Shown: positions 26,602 through 37,038, counted from the first letter of the stretch. The stretch: DNA of 64,000 nucleotides from Chitinimonas prasina (GCF_030160395.1 NZ_BSOG01000002.1:635280-699279); one strand, 5' to 3'. Program-made: numbers and translations. Notes: a model not told the origin generated them from the letters alone.

Positions 26602-29600
26602 TCGCATCCTAGTCTTTGCACCCCACCCCGACGACGAAGTACTGGGCTGCGGTGGCTTGCTAGCCGAAGCCGTACGCAAGGGCAGCAAGATACGGGTCGT
26701 CGTAATGAGCGATGGCGAAGCGGGTTTGCCCCCCACAGGAAAGCACCATGACAGGCTGGCCGAATGCCGTGCCGGTCTTGCCTTGCTGGGGGTGGACGAC
26801 ATTGTTTTCTGGCACTACCCGGATGGCGCCATACCGATGTCCGGCCCCATACAAGCAGCCTATCGCGATGCAGTACAGGTTTTCCGGCCCCACCGGCTAC
26901 TGTTGCCAGCACCATCGGAGCAGCACGAGGATCACCGCCGCTGCAGCCGTGGCCTGTTGGCCGCGCTGACAGGCCACTGGCAAGGTGAGCTGTGGTTTTA
27001 CGAAACCATACAGGCCAACCCCAGCATCAACCGCCTGCTGGTGCTTGAAGACATGGACAGCAAGCTGGCCGCGCTGCGCTGCCATGCATCACAGTTGTGC
27101 CAGTACGACTACCTGCGGCATGTGGAGAGCCTAGCCAGCCTGCGTGGCCTGGCAGCAGGCGCAGCCCATGCCGAGGCTTTCCTCCAATTCGACTGGGATG
27201 GCACGCCCCAACGCTTCTTCGAACACCCCCCCCTGCTGTCGGTCATTATCCGCGCCAGCCGCAACGCGCTATTGCAACATGCGCTCAGCAGTCTGCAGCG
27301 ACAACGCTATCCCATGCTGGAGGTCGTACTGGTCTGGTTTGGCGACGACGAACCGGCACTGGCCGCCTTCCAGACGCTGGAGCTACACATCGTTCCCGGT
27401 GTAAGCAATCGCAGTGACAACCTCAACCTGGGCATCGCTGCGGCCAGAGGGGATTATCTGGCCATACTCGACGAAGATGACGTGGTCTATCAAGACCATT
27501 ACACCCAGTTGATCGCCGAGTTGCAGCAGGATAGCAATGTCGATGCCGCCTATGCCGGCTGCCAGTTGCGCCCCTGCGTGCTGCAAGGCGACACGCTACA
27601 GACTGGCCATGTGGTGGCCACCCTGAACCGCCCCTTCAATGCCGCGCGGCTTCTCGTCGGCAACTACATCCCCATCCACGCCCTGGTCTGGCGCGCTTCC
27701 CTGCTCAAGTCTCAGCGCTTCGACAGCGAACTGGGGGCCTACGAGGATTGGGATCTGCTCAGCCGGTTGGTACTGGCAGGGAGGCGCTTTACCCACCTGG
27801 ATAGCATCAGCTGCGAATACCGCCTGCTGGGCGATAGCCTGGAGAGCGACCAGCGCAGCAACCACCAGGCCAAGGGCTACCAACCCTGGCAAGCCGTGGT
27901 GCAGGCCCGGATAGCTGGCCAGTTGAGCGGGCCGCAACTGGCAGCCATCGCCAGCCTGGTCGATGGCCTGGAACAGCAGCACGATGCCAAGGATGCTGCC
28001 CTGGCCGAGGCCAGGCATGAGCAGCAGCAGCTCGCCACCGCACTGGAGAGAAACCGCGAGGCACAGTCCTGGCAGACCCGCAGCCAGACTGCACTGGGCC
28101 TGCCGACCGGCACGACGGAGAGCGCTGCCCGCCTAGCCGGCCTGGCAATAGCCCAAGGCCGGCCACGCTTCTCCATTATCCTGCCGGTCTATAACACGGC
28201 AGCAGCCATCCTGACCCAAACGCTGGCCAGTGTGGTGAACCAGCATCTGGCCGATTGGGAGCTGTGCCTGATCGACGACGGCTCCAGCCGGGCCGAGACG
28301 CTAGCCGTGCTGGACGATTTTGCACGCGATCAGGCAGGCAACCCCAGGGTACGCTGCCGCAGGCGGAGTGAGCAGGGCGGCATTGTGGCTGCCAGCAACG
28401 AAGGCATACAGATGGCGCAGGGCGAGTGGCTGGTGCCGCTTGATCATGATGACCTGCTCTACCCGGAAGCCCTGCTGGAGGTCGCACTGCTGCTGCAGGC
28501 ACAGCCCGAGCTGCAACTGATCTATAGCGACAGCCAGACCATAGACGAGTCTGGCCGCGCCTTGCAGGTCTTCCGCAAGCCGGACTGGTCACCGGAGCTA
28601 CTGCATTCGATCAATTATCCCAATCACCTGACGCTATACCGCCGTGAGCGGGTGCTGGCGCTGGGTGGCTACAGGCCGGCCAGCCACGGGGCGCAGGATT
28701 ACGACCTGTTGCTGCGCGCCAGTTCGGCACTGGCGGCCGACCAGATAGCCCACCTGCCCAAGGTCTTGTACGACTGGCGCGCGGTAGCAGGCTCGCTTGC
28801 CCATAGCCGCGCGGCCAAGCCCTGGGCACACGATGCCGCGCTGGCCGCGGTGCAGGAAAACCTGGCACGCCTAGGCATAGGCGATGCCCAGGTCGGTTGG
28901 GACGAAAGCTATCCTGGCATACTGGCCGATTGGCCAGCCAGCGGCGAGCTGGTGCATGTGATCATCCCCACACATAGCAATATGGAGGGCTTGCAGGCGT
29001 GCGTGGCCGGCTTGCTCCAGGCGACAGACTACCCGCAGCTGCACATCACCATCGTTGCCAACCTCTGTACCGAGACCATGCTGGCCGCCGTCGAGGCGCT
29101 GGCAGCCAGCGATGCCCGTATCAGCTGGGAGCGTGACGACAGCCCGTTCAACTGGGCCGCCATCAATCAGCGGGTTGCCGAGCGCAGCCAGGCGCCCCTG
29201 CTGTTGTTCCTGAACGACGATGTCACCGTTCAGCACCCCGAATGGCTGCAACGCATGGCGCGCTTCATGCGCCTGCCAGGTGTAGGCGTGGTGGGGGCGA
29301 CACTGTTCTTCCCCGATGGCAGCTTGCAGCACAACGGGATAGAAACCGACCCACAATGGATTGCCGCCGAGCTACGCAGCTGGGGCGAGCGCTACGAGTG
29401 CCTGCTCAACCGCAATGTATCGGCCGCCACCGGCGCCTGCCTGCTGGTCAGACGCGACGCCCTGCTCGCTGCCGGCGGCTTCGATTGCCGCTTTGCCGTC
29501 AATTACAACGATGTGGATTTCTGCCTGGCCGTACGGCAGGCCGGCTGGCGCATCGTCCAGGCCGTGGACGCCCGCCTCACCCACGACGCCTCAACCACCC

Positions 29601-29746
29601 GTGGCAGCACGGCAAACGACGACCCGGTGTGGCAAGCAGAAGCGGCCCTGATGCGCGAAAAATGGGGAACCCAATTGCGTGAACGCTATCGTTCCCGCTA
29701 CCAGGTGTATCTGCAAGGCAGCAGGGTATTGCATGTCAGCGTTTAG
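26594..29746 (+). CDS. Four-domain fusion: PIG-L deacetylase plus three GT2 glycosyltransferase domains
   Basis: A 1050-residue protein. Residues 1 to about 200 form a PIG-L/LmbE deacetylase (FAPHPDDEVLGCGG, zinc ligands His-Pro-Asp-Asp, and EQHEDHR). Then follow three family-2 glycosyltransferase domains, beginning near residues 213 (LSVIIRASRNALLQ), 525 (FSIILPVYNTAAAI) and 788 (VHVIIPTHSNMEGL). Candidate nucleotide-sugar motifs are DEDDV (292), DHDD (616) and LNDDV (872). A coiled-coil-like Gln/Glu-rich stretch separates the first and second GT domains. It could deacetylate N-acetylhexosamine and build a glycan with three linkages. ATG at 26594; the substrate is unknown. Confidence 0.88.
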   Translation: MADRILVFAPHPDDEVLGCGGLLAEAVRKGSKIRVVVMSDGEAGLPPTGKHHDRLAECRAGLALLGVDDIVFWHYPDGAIPMSGPIQAAYRDAVQVFRPHRLLLPAPSEQHEDHRRCSRGLLAALTGHWQGELWFYETIQANPSINRLLVLEDMDSKLAALRCHASQLCQYDYLRHVESLASLRGLAAGAAHAEAFLQFDWDGTPQRFFEHPPLLSVIIRASRNALLQHALSSLQRQRYPMLEVVLVWFGDDEPALAAFQTLELHIVPGVSNRSDNLNLGIAAARGDYLAILDEDDVVYQDHYTQLIAELQQDSNVDAAYAGCQLRPCVLQGDTLQTGHVVATLNRPFNAARLLVGNYIPIHALVWRASLLKSQRFDSELGAYEDWDLLSRLVLAGRRFTHLDSISCEYRLLGDSLESDQRSNHQAKGYQPWQAVVQARIAGQLSGPQLAAIASLVDGLEQQHDAKDAALAEARHEQQQLATALERNREAQSWQTRSQTALGLPTGTTESAARLAGLAIAQGRPRFSIILPVYNTAAAILTQTLASVVNQHLADWELCLIDDGSSRAETLAVLDDFARDQAGNPRVRCRRRSEQGGIVAASNEGIQMAQGEWLVPLDHDDLLYPEALLEVALLLQAQPELQLIYSDSQTIDESGRALQVFRKPDWSPELLHSINYPNHLTLYRRERVLALGGYRPASHGAQDYDLLLRASSALAADQIAHLPKVLYDWRAVAGSLAHSRAAKPWAHDAALAAVQENLARLGIGDAQVGWDESYPGILADWPASGELVHVIIPTHSNMEGLQACVAGLLQATDYPQLHITIVANLCTETMLAAVEALAASDARISWERDDSPFNWAAINQRVAERSQAPLLLFLNDDVTVQHPEWLQRMARFMRLPGVGVVGATLFFPDGSLQHNGIETDPQWIAAELRSWGERYECLLNRNVSAATGACLLVRRDALLAAGGFDCRFAVNYNDVDFCLAVRQAGWRIVQAVDARLTHDASTTRGSTANDDPVWQAEAALMREKWGTQLRERYRSRYQVYLQGSRVLHVSV

Positions 29747-29773
29747 CGCCTGTTACCCACTGCAGGCATTCGC

Positions 29774-30877
29774 TCAACGCATACCCGCTGCGGCCAAAAC
29801 AGGTAAGGCCGCACCATGCACGGCGGCGGCCACCAATGTGTCAGCTGCATCAATATCCATGCCCCGCTCCGTGTACCAAGCCGGGTTGTAATAGCTGTGG
29901 GCATAGCGCTCGCCGCTATCGCACAGTATGGTCACGATGGAGCCGCTGTGGCCCTCAGCCTGCATCTGCTGCGCCAGCGACAGCACACCGACGAAGTTGG
30001 TGCCGGTCGAGCCCCCTACCCTGCGCCCCAGCCGTTCGCTGACATAGCGCATGGCCGCCAGGCTGAGTACATCCGGCACCTTGAGCATGGCCTCGACACA
30101 ATGCGGGATAAAGCTGGGCTCGACCCTGGGCCGGCCTATGCCTTCAATGCGGGAGCCACACGGCAAGGTCAGCTGGTTATCGGGTTTGCCCGCCAGGGCG
30201 CTTTGGTAGTAGTCGAAGAACACCGAAGTCTCAGGATCGACACAAAGTATCCGGGTCACATAGCGCCGGTAGCGGACATACCTGCCCAGCGTGGCACTGG
30301 TCCCTCCCGTACCCGGGCTGCACACTATCCAGTCCGGAATGGGATGCGGCTCTTCGGCCATCTGCTTGAAGATGGATTCGGCGATATTGTTATTGGCTCG
30401 CCAGTCGGTTGCCCGTTCTGCGTAGGTGAATTGATCCATGAAGTGGCCCCCGGTCTCGCGCGCCAACCGTTCCGACTCGGCGTTGATGGCACCCGGATCG
30501 TCCACCAGATGACAGCGGCCGCCGTAGAATTCGATGGCGGCAATCTTCTCCGGCGAGGTACTGGCCGGCATGACGGCCACAAAAGGCAAGCCCAGCAGCC
30601 GCGCAAAATAGGCTTCCGATACCGCCGTGGAGCCACTGGACGCCTCGATCACCGTACTACCGGCGTGCAACCAGCCATTGGTCAAGGCGTAGAGGAACAG
30701 CGAGCGTGCCAACCTGTGCTTGAGGCTGCCGGTAGGGTGGCTGGATTCGTCCTTGAAGTACACCTGTATGCCAGGGTAGCCCGGCAAATCCAGCGGGATC
30801 AGATGGGTATCAGCCGAACGATTGAAATCGGCCTCGATCTTGTGGATGGCACTGGCCACCCAAACGCGATTACTCAT
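29774..30877 (-). CDS. PLP-dependent cysteine synthase-family protein (Cds1-like)
   Basis: A 367-residue fold-type II PLP enzyme. The lysine motif is [14 protein letters not shown], the cofactor loop is [17 protein letters not shown], and the glycine-rich phosphate loop is [14 protein letters not shown]. The pattern fits the Cds1 group, which contains L-cysteine desulfhydrases releasing H2S. It differs from CysM upstream. It is convergent with the glycosyltransferase fusion, 27 bases apart. Confidence 0.85.
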   Translation of the reverse strand: MSNRVWVASAIHKIEADFNRSADTHLIPLDLPGYPGIQVYFKDESSHPTGSLKHRLARSLFLYALTNGWLHAGSTVIEASSGSTAVSEAYFARLLGLPFVAVMPASTSPEKIAAIEFYGGRCHLVDDPGAINAESERLARETGGHFMDQFTYAERATDWRANNNIAESIFKQMAEEPHPIPDWIVCSPGTGGTSATLGRYVRYRRYVTRILCVDPETSVFFDYYQSALAGKPDNQLTLPCGSRIEGIGRPRVEPSFIPHCVEAMLKVPDVLSLAAMRYVSERLGRRVGGSTGTNFVGVLSLAQQMQAEGHSGSIVTILCDSGERYAHSYYNPAWYTERGMDIDAADTLVAAAVHGAALPVLAAAGMR

Positions 30878-30935
30878 GGCGGAAAAGGCTTGGTTGCAAG
30901 GATGGCCTTATCTTACACGCCGTTCCGCCTTACCA

Positions 30936-31628
30936 TCAGGGTGCTGGGGAAATCGCCAACTCGCCCTTGCGCTGCATGTCCTCCAGCACTCCCGTCAACC
31001 GGGCTGCCAGGCCACGATGCCGTTTATGCAGGTAATGATACAGCGGTACTTCCTCAACCGGGGTGGACACCCGGCAGAGCAGGTAACGCGGATGCCGCTC
31101 CCTGGCCGCATCCAGTTCCACACCCACGCCTACCGCATAGTCGGCCAAGCCTTCGCTGACCATGCGCAAAGCATCGTCATTGCCTGAGGAGTTCAGCACG
31201 GCAACCTGCCGGGTCCTGCGCTCCAGCACCAGCACACCGCGCTCATGAACTAACCGCTTTGCCAACAGTTGCGCCCAACTGATCTGGTTGGGGCAGCTAT
31301 CATGGCCGTAGGCCACCACGCTGAGGCTAACCACTGGTACGGCGACTCTTACCAGGCTGGGTATCTCATGAGCCAGCTCGGCCACGCGCATGGTATCGCC
31401 ATCCAGCTCGCCCTTGGCGGCCAGTGCCAATGAGCGCCGCAAGGGATAGGGTTCAAACCGAGGCGTGACACCCAGGCGCTGGTAAGCCACTCGCAGCACG
31501 GCCTCAGCACGGTCAGTCAATTCCGAAGGCTGGTCACTACGGCCCAGGCGCAGCTCGTTAGCTGCCAACGAGGACATAGCAAACAGCACCAGCAGGCACG
31601 TTGCCAGGATGCGATGCACGGCGAACAC
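30936..31628 (-). CDS. Periplasmic solute-binding-like protein (SBP family 3)
   Basis: About 230 residues. The signal peptide is ILATCLLVLFAMSSLAANE. The body has the SBP_bac_3 pattern (VLRVAYQRLGVTPRFEPYPLRRSLALAAKGELDGDTMR, LADYAVGVGVELD). No transporter genes lie nearby, as is common for stand-alone proteins of this type. A GTG start at 31628 with GGGGAGG eight bases upstream is preferred over the upstream TTG. Confidence 0.75.
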   Translation of the reverse strand: MFAVHRILATCLLVLFAMSSLAANELRLGRSDQPSELTDRAEAVLRVAYQRLGVTPRFEPYPLRRSLALAAKGELDGDTMRVAELAHEIPSLVRVAVPVVSLSVVAYGHDSCPNQISWAQLLAKRLVHERGVLVLERRTRQVAVLNSSGNDDALRMVSEGLADYAVGVGVELDAARERHPRYLLCRVSTPVEEVPLYHYLHKRHRGLAARLTGVLEDMQRKGELAISPAP

Positions 31629-31923
31629 CCATCGTGCCTCCCCCTGGTTGACCAAGGCCCTACGGGGTGGCTATCAATGCGCCGAATAGGCTTGTGCCTG
31701 GCCTGCGTCGTGCCACCCTCACCCATGTATAGAGGCACCACTCGCGGCGCCCCCTTGTACGTATTAGCCGATCGATACCCCTGCAAACAGGACTGGTGGA
31801 TGACCGGTAGCCGATGCCATAGCCCCGACGCAACACCGCAAGCTCCGTAATAGCCTGACACAATAATAGGCTGGCACAATGGCGCTCGCCGCACCTGCCC
31901 CATGCCCATTCGGAGATCGTGTC

Positions 31924-33735
31924 GTGAAACGCAAAATCTGGCTTAGCCTGATACTGGCCGCACTGCTCGTCAGCGCAGTGGTCATCAATGCCATCTGGTT
32001 CAGGCCGTGGTCAATACGGGTATTCTTTGAGCGGGTATCGCTGCAGCAGGCACTGGATTCGCCGCAGGCGCTATCCGACCTGCGCCTGCTGGAACCCTGG
32101 GGCCTGCGTGGACACAACGCCAGGCTGGACGATAACTCCGATGCCCAGGAAGCGCGCCAACTGGCCCGCAGCAAGCAGAACCTTGCCACCTTGCAGGCGT
32201 ATGATCGCAACAGCCTGAGCCCCGCCGACCAACTCTCCTTCGACACCATGCAGACTGTGCTGGAGTACGAGCTGGCAGGAGAACGCTTTCGCTATCACGA
32301 CTTCCCGGTCAACCAGCTGTGGGGCGAGCAGCAAAGCCTACCCAACTTTTTGCTGAGCACGCACCAGATCAACGACCGCGTTGACGCCGAGCATTACATT
32401 GCCCGGCTGAAGGCTATGCCGACCACGCTGGGGCAATTGGGTATCAAACAGACAGAGCGCGCACGCCGTGGCATTGTGGCGCCGCACTTCGCCCTGGTGA
32501 AATCCGTCGCCAATATGCAACGCTTTATTGCCACACCTGAGGAGCGCAACCCGCTTTACGAAAACCTGGCACGCAAAACCAGCGGCATAGAATCCATTTC
32601 CGCAGAAGAACGCCAACTACTGCTGGCCCAGGCAAAAACAGCGCTGCAGAAACAAGTCTATCCCGCGTATCGACAACTGATTACCGCCACCCAGGCCTTG
32701 GCCCGGCAGCACACCCAGAACCTGGGTGCCTGGTCCCTGCCGGACGGCGCAGCGTTCTATGCCTGGAAGCTGCGCGGCCACACCACGACCGAGCTGAGCC
32801 CCGAGCAGGTACACAGCATAGGGCTGAGCGAGGTCGCCCGCATCCAGGGAGAGATGCAACGCATACTGCAGGCCCAGGGCGAAAAAGCCGACGATGTCGG
32901 CGCTGCCATGAAAAAGCTTGGCGACGATCCACGCTTCCTCTACCCAGACACCGACGCGGGCCGCGCCCAGATACTGGCCGACTACAAAACCATCCTTGCC
33001 GAAGCACAGGCCGCACTACCCCAGGCGTTTGGCCACCTGCCAGTCGCCAAGCTCGATGTGCAGCGTATACCAGCCTTCAGCGAGCAAACTGCACCCGGTG
33101 CCTACTACGAGCCCCCCGCCACCGATGGCAGTCGGCCCGGCGTATTCTTTGCCAATCTGCATGACATCAAGGCCACCACACGCTGGAGCATGCGGACGCT
33201 GGCCTACCATGAGGGCGTACCTGGCCATCACTTCCAGAGTGCCCTGGCACGCGAGCAATCCGACCTGCCGAGCTTTCGCCGCTACAACTGGTACACAGCC
33301 TACGGCGAAGGCTGGGCGCTCTATGCCGAGCAACTGGCCTGGGAGATGGGCCTGCAAACCGACCCATACGATCAACTGGGTCGCCTGCGCGACGAGCTGT
33401 TCCGGGCCGTGCGGCTGGTGGTGGATACCGGCCTCCACGCCAAACGCTGGAGCCGGGAGCAGGCAATTGATTACATGAGCCAACACACCGGCATGCCCGA
33501 AAGCGACACCGTGGTGGAAATAGAGCGCTATATGGTGGACCCAGGCCAGGCCTGCGCCTACAAGGTAGGCATGCTTAAGATACTGCAACTGCGCGAAACC
33601 GCCAAAACCCGACTGGGTGCCAAGTTCGACCTGCGAGCCTTCCACGACCTGATACTGGCTGCCGGCCCCTTGCCGCTGGATCTGCTGGAGCGTCGGGTCA
33701 ATGACTGGATCAAGGAAAGCGCAGCGACACGATAA
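31924..33735 (+). CDS. DUF885 family protein (predicted metallo-carboxypeptidase-like)
   Basis: A 603-residue protein with an N-terminal membrane anchor or signal (KRKIWLSLILAALLVSAVVINAIW). The DUF885 hallmark is TLAYHEGVPGHHFQSAL (His-Glu and later His ligands), with the downstream GEGWALYAEQLA motif giving a third ligand Glu. The family is predicted to hydrolyse peptides in the periplasm. A GTG start at 31924 with GGAG eight bases upstream fits best. Confidence 0.85.
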   Translation: MKRKIWLSLILAALLVSAVVINAIWFRPWSIRVFFERVSLQQALDSPQALSDLRLLEPWGLRGHNARLDDNSDAQEARQLARSKQNLATLQAYDRNSLSPADQLSFDTMQTVLEYELAGERFRYHDFPVNQLWGEQQSLPNFLLSTHQINDRVDAEHYIARLKAMPTTLGQLGIKQTERARRGIVAPHFALVKSVANMQRFIATPEERNPLYENLARKTSGIESISAEERQLLLAQAKTALQKQVYPAYRQLITATQALARQHTQNLGAWSLPDGAAFYAWKLRGHTTTELSPEQVHSIGLSEVARIQGEMQRILQAQGEKADDVGAAMKKLGDDPRFLYPDTDAGRAQILADYKTILAEAQAALPQAFGHLPVAKLDVQRIPAFSEQTAPGAYYEPPATDGSRPGVFFANLHDIKATTRWSMRTLAYHEGVPGHHFQSALAREQSDLPSFRRYNWYTAYGEGWALYAEQLAWEMGLQTDPYDQLGRLRDELFRAVRLVVDTGLHAKRWSREQAIDYMSQHTGMPESDTVVEIERYMVDPGQACAYKVGMLKILQLRETAKTRLGAKFDLRAFHDLILAAGPLPLDLLERRVNDWIKESAATR

Positions 33736-33775
33736 GTGATTAATATCCCACCAACCTAGGCGGGATATTAATCAC
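33736..33775. repeat. Perfect 14-bp inverted repeat
   Basis: GTGATTAATATCCC and GGGATATTAATCAC flank a 12-base loop, directly after the DUF885 stop codon and 30 bases before the exonuclease gene. There is no T-tract, so a standard terminator is doubtful. It could be an operator for the downstream gene or a processing hairpin. Confidence 0.6.
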
Positions 33776-33804
33776 AACAGCCACTTAACAATAAAAACAA
33801 GAAT

Positions 33805-34404
33805 ATGAAACCAGACAATTATCTCATCATCGACTTTGAAGCAACATGCTGCGACCAGGGATCAGTTCCCCGAGAACACATGGAAATCATCGAGATTGGT
33901 GCCGTTATGGCAAGCGCCCATGATCTTGAAATCATCAGCGAATTTCAAAGCTTCATCCGGCCTGTCAGGCATCCAAACCTTACTCCCTTTTGCAAGTCAC
34001 TTACCTCAATACAGCAAGCCGAGGTAGACAGTGCTCCACTGTTTCACGACGCCATCCTCGCGTTCAAAAAGTGGCTGTACCAGTATCCCAATTTCATCTT
34101 TTGCTCCTGGGGTGATTATGACTACAAGCAGCTTGAGCAAGATTGTCGATTCAATAAAGTCCCCAACCCTGTTTCGGCGCAGCATGTCAACCTGAAAAAA
34201 TTGATCGCTGAGAAGCAAAACCTAATGAGAAAGCCGGGACTTGGAGAAGCCATCAGACTATCCGGCCTTACGTTTGAGGGTAAACATCACCGTGGCATCG
34301 ACGATGCGCGCAATATTGCACGCTTGCTACCCTATATATACGGTACTGAAACTTTCAAAAGCAAAGATAATTGCCGTCCACGCACAAACAACCGAAGTCA
34401 ATAA
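33805..34404 (+). CDS. 3'-5' exonuclease, DEDDh type (ERI1/KapD-like)
   Basis: A 199-residue protein with exonuclease motif I (LIIDFEATC), motif II (FCSWGDYDYKQLEQDC) and motif III (HHRGIDDARNIARLLPYI, with His and Asp). These match the ERI1/KapD subgroup of RNase T-like nucleases, active on RNA or DNA 3' ends. The gene is visibly more AT-rich than its neighbours and has a different codon style, suggesting transfer. A short 77-base gap follows. Confidence 0.85.
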   Translation: MKPDNYLIIDFEATCCDQGSVPREHMEIIEIGAVMASAHDLEIISEFQSFIRPVRHPNLTPFCKSLTSIQQAEVDSAPLFHDAILAFKKWLYQYPNFIFCSWGDYDYKQLEQDCRFNKVPNPVSAQHVNLKKLIAEKQNLMRKPGLGEAIRLSGLTFEGKHHRGIDDARNIARLLPYIYGTETFKSKDNCRPRTNNRSQ

Positions 34405-34481
34405 GCCGCCCCAAGGTAATGATGGACATCATGAAAAGAAATATTTCTTAACGCCTATCAATCCGTGCATGGCGAGTGCGC

Positions 34482-35078
34482 CTACGCAACATCACTCGGG
34501 CGATCAATATCAATAAGCACCCCAGGATCATCTACTGGTATTTGATTGGCGGGAAATCGTTCAATAACTATTTTTGCGCCTTGATCGCCACTCAGTAATA
34601 GCAAATCATCCCGGCACACAGCAGCAAAACCCACAGGGTGCCCCCGACTGCCTGCATAAACAGGCACTGCCACTGCAGCACCCTGCTGTAACGCGCCTGC
34701 TACCGCCTGCGCCGTACTGGCCGTCACTGCCGGCATATCCGCTAACATCACCAGCCAGCCGGCGGCGTTCTGGGTGGCAGCCACCCCGGCCGCTAGCGTG
34801 TGGCCCATACCGGACTGCGCCGTTGGGCAGGGCACGATGTGACATCCCGCTTGTTGCAAGACCTGTATCAGTTGCACGGTCGTCGGGAGCGCATTGTCCG
34901 GCACCAAGGCGACGACACGCGGCACCGCTGCCAGCAAGGTCTGTGCAGCAGCTACCGCCACCAGCCTGCCATCAGGCAAGCGCTGCAACAGCTTGCTCTG
35001 CCTGCCCGTCGGGTCGAAACGGCTACCGCGCCCGGCAGCCAGTAGCAAACCGGCAAGCTGGCCCCTTTCAGGGAGCAT
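34482..35078 (-). CDS. MocA/MobA-like nucleotidyltransferase
   Basis: A 198-residue protein with the nucleotide-binding signature LLLAAGRGSRFDPTGRQSKLL at the start, MLADMPAV (metal Asp) in the middle and GHPVGF later. These fit the MocA (CTP:molybdopterin cytidylyltransferase) group, which finishes molybdenum cofactor for xanthine-oxidase-type enzymes. It overlaps xdhC-like by 11 bases, and hydroxylase subunits are encoded just upstream in the same direction. Confidence 0.87.
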   Translation of the reverse strand: MLPERGQLAGLLLAAGRGSRFDPTGRQSKLLQRLPDGRLVAVAAAQTLLAAVPRVVALVPDNALPTTVQLIQVLQQAGCHIVPCPTAQSGMGHTLAAGVAATQNAAGWLVMLADMPAVTASTAQAVAGALQQGAAVAVPVYAGSRGHPVGFAAVCRDDLLLLSGDQGAKIVIERFPANQIPVDDPGVLIDIDRPSDVA

Positions 35079-36069
35079 GCCTGGCTGCCTCCGGCGTTTC
35101 CTCCGAACATGCGGGTGGTACCTGCACTACCGGTACGCCATTCTTGACTGCCACGATCTCCGCCAGGATGGAAATGGCGATTTCCGCCGGGGTGCGGCTA
35201 CCCAGGTAGATCCCCACCGGGCCGTGCAGCCGCTGTATCTCCTCATCCGCCAGGTCGAACAGCGCCAAGCGTTCGCGCCGCTTGTGCGTGTTGCGGCGTG
35301 AGCCCAGCGCCCCCACATAGAAGGCTGGAGACTTGAGCGCCTCCAGCAAGGCCATATCATCTAGCTTGGGATCGTGCGTCAGTGCCACGATGGCAGTGTG
35401 GGCATCGGGCTCCATTGTCAGCACCACCTCATCGGGCATACCCACTTCAAAATGGACATGGGCCACATCCCAGTCCACGTGGTACTCACTGCGCGGATCG
35501 CAGACGTGTACGCTAAAACCCAATGGCTGGGCCATCTGGGCCACGATGCGCGACAACTGACCAGCACCAATCAGCAGCAGACGCCATTGCGGTCCAAAAA
35601 TACTGGTAAAGCGCTCACCGTCAAATGTCGGCCTTGCACCACGCTGGGTCGCGGCCAGGGTAACGGTACCGGTTCCCAGCTCTACCGTGCGTGCCACCAA
35701 CTCGTGCCGGCTGGCTCGCTGCAGCAGATCTTCCAACCAGGTGCTTACCAACAGGGGCTCCACCAGCAGGCGCAAGGTGCCGCCACAGGGCAGGCCAAAG
35801 CGGCTGGCCTCCTCCTTGCTCACGCCATAGCAGACCAAGCCAGCGGCCGACGGCCGCTCGCCCTGGCTGACGCGCCTGACCAGATCATCCTCGACACAGC
35901 CACCTGATACCGAGCCCGCCACGGCACCGTCATCGCGCACTGCCAGCAATGAACCTACCGGTCGGGGAGCCGACCCCCAGGTTTCCACAACGCTGACCAG
36001 CCATACGGCATGACCATCCTCATGCCAACAACGGGCACGCTGCAATACCGCCAGATCCAATGCGTCCAA
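35068..36069 (-). CDS. XdhC family maturation factor
   Basis: A 333-residue protein. The N-terminal XdhC domain is seen in VVETWGSAPRPVGSLLAV and GSVSGGCVEDDLV, and the C-terminal Rossmann domain in LLLIGAGQLSRIVAQMA and YVGALGSRRNTHKRRERL. XdhC proteins insert sulfurated molybdenum cofactor into hydroxylases. The start is TTG at 36069, supported by AGGAG seven bases upstream and by the conserved beginning. Confidence 0.92.
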   Translation of the reverse strand: MDALDLAVLQRARCWHEDGHAVWLVSVVETWGSAPRPVGSLLAVRDDGAVAGSVSGGCVEDDLVRRVSQGERPSAAGLVCYGVSKEEASRFGLPCGGTLRLLVEPLLVSTWLEDLLQRASRHELVARTVELGTGTVTLAATQRGARPTFDGERFTSIFGPQWRLLLIGAGQLSRIVAQMAQPLGFSVHVCDPRSEYHVDWDVAHVHFEVGMPDEVVLTMEPDAHTAIVALTHDPKLDDMALLEALKSPAFYVGALGSRRNTHKRRERLALFDLADEEIQRLHGPVGIYLGSRTPAEIAISILAEIVAVKNGVPVVQVPPACSEETPEAARHAP

Positions 36070-36122
36070 GCCTGACTCCTGCTATCCGTTCTCATTCGCC
36101 ACCAGAGTGGCCAGTCACCGCC

Positions 36123-36860
36123 CTAACGATACTGGGCATAAATCGCCTGCAATTCCCCTTCTCTCGCCATCTCGGCAAAGGCCTGCTCTATCGCGGGTCG
36201 CCACTTGATCCGGGGCGATGCGATCGAGAAAGCGATATGCGAAGCGCGTCCTTCTATCGCCCAAGGTGCCTTGACCAACTCCATGGCATCCTCCCGCAGC
36301 AGCCAGTCGCCCAGTTCTTCCGGTATCAAGGCCGCGTCACTCCGCCCCATGGCAACCTTGCGCAGCGCAATACGCGGATCGCTCACCAGATCCTTCACCA
36401 GCGCGGTATCACTGTCGAAAGGTTCGAAAAACCGCTTGCCGCGCTCGACCGAGACAACCTTGCCAGCCAGGTCGGCATAGGAGCGTAGCAGCGGCTTGTC
36501 CAACCGTTGATAGAACACCTTGCGTGCCGGCGGGAACGCCGCCTCCAGAAACACCATATAGCGCTCACGCTCAGGTGTTCGATTGGGGCCGAGCATCAAA
36601 TCCGCCTGGCCGTGCTCCATCATCATCAAGGCCCGTGCCATGGGTACCTGCACATAACGCAATTCGAATCCGGCACGCCTGGCTATCGCCTGCATGGTGT
36701 CGCAATACAGGCCACGGCACGCCTTATCCTGCATGATGCGATACGGTGGCGCATGTTCACCCACCACCGTCAGCACCTCGGCCTGGGCAAGTACTGGCGG
36801 CAAACTGCATAGCAACAGGCCCAGCAACCACCCTAAGAAGGCAGGCTGGCGCGCCCTCAT
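36123..36860 (-). CDS. Periplasmic solute-binding-like protein (SBP family 3)
   Basis: A 245-residue exported protein (signal [20 protein letters not shown]). It begins [22 protein letters not shown] and continues in the SBP_bac_3 style ([51 protein letters not shown]). There are no permease genes nearby. It sits between hydroxylase genes and maturation genes on the same strand. The ATG at 36860 precedes the signal; the upstream extension is rejected. Confidence 0.82.
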   Translation of the reverse strand: MRARQPAFLGWLLGLLLCSLPPVLAQAEVLTVVGEHAPPYRIMQDKACRGLYCDTMQAIARRAGFELRYVQVPMARALMMMEHGQADLMLGPNRTPERERYMVFLEAAFPPARKVFYQRLDKPLLRSYADLAGKVVSVERGKRFFEPFDSDTALVKDLVSDPRIALRKVAMGRSDAALIPEELGDWLLREDAMELVKAPWAIEGRASHIAFSIASPRIKWRPAIEQAFAEMAREGELQAIYAQYR

Positions 36861-37038
36861 GGCGCAACAACCGCAACACCGCTCGCCAGCCACAGCAAGC
36901 CGCACGCGCCGCCAAGCGCATCCAGACAGGCAACCATCGCTACACCTCCAACTCCAGATGGCTGCCAAACACAGTACCCAGGGGTAATGCATCTGGCAGC
37001 GTGTTCCCGCTCCTCGACCGGGAGCTTGCCCTTCACAT

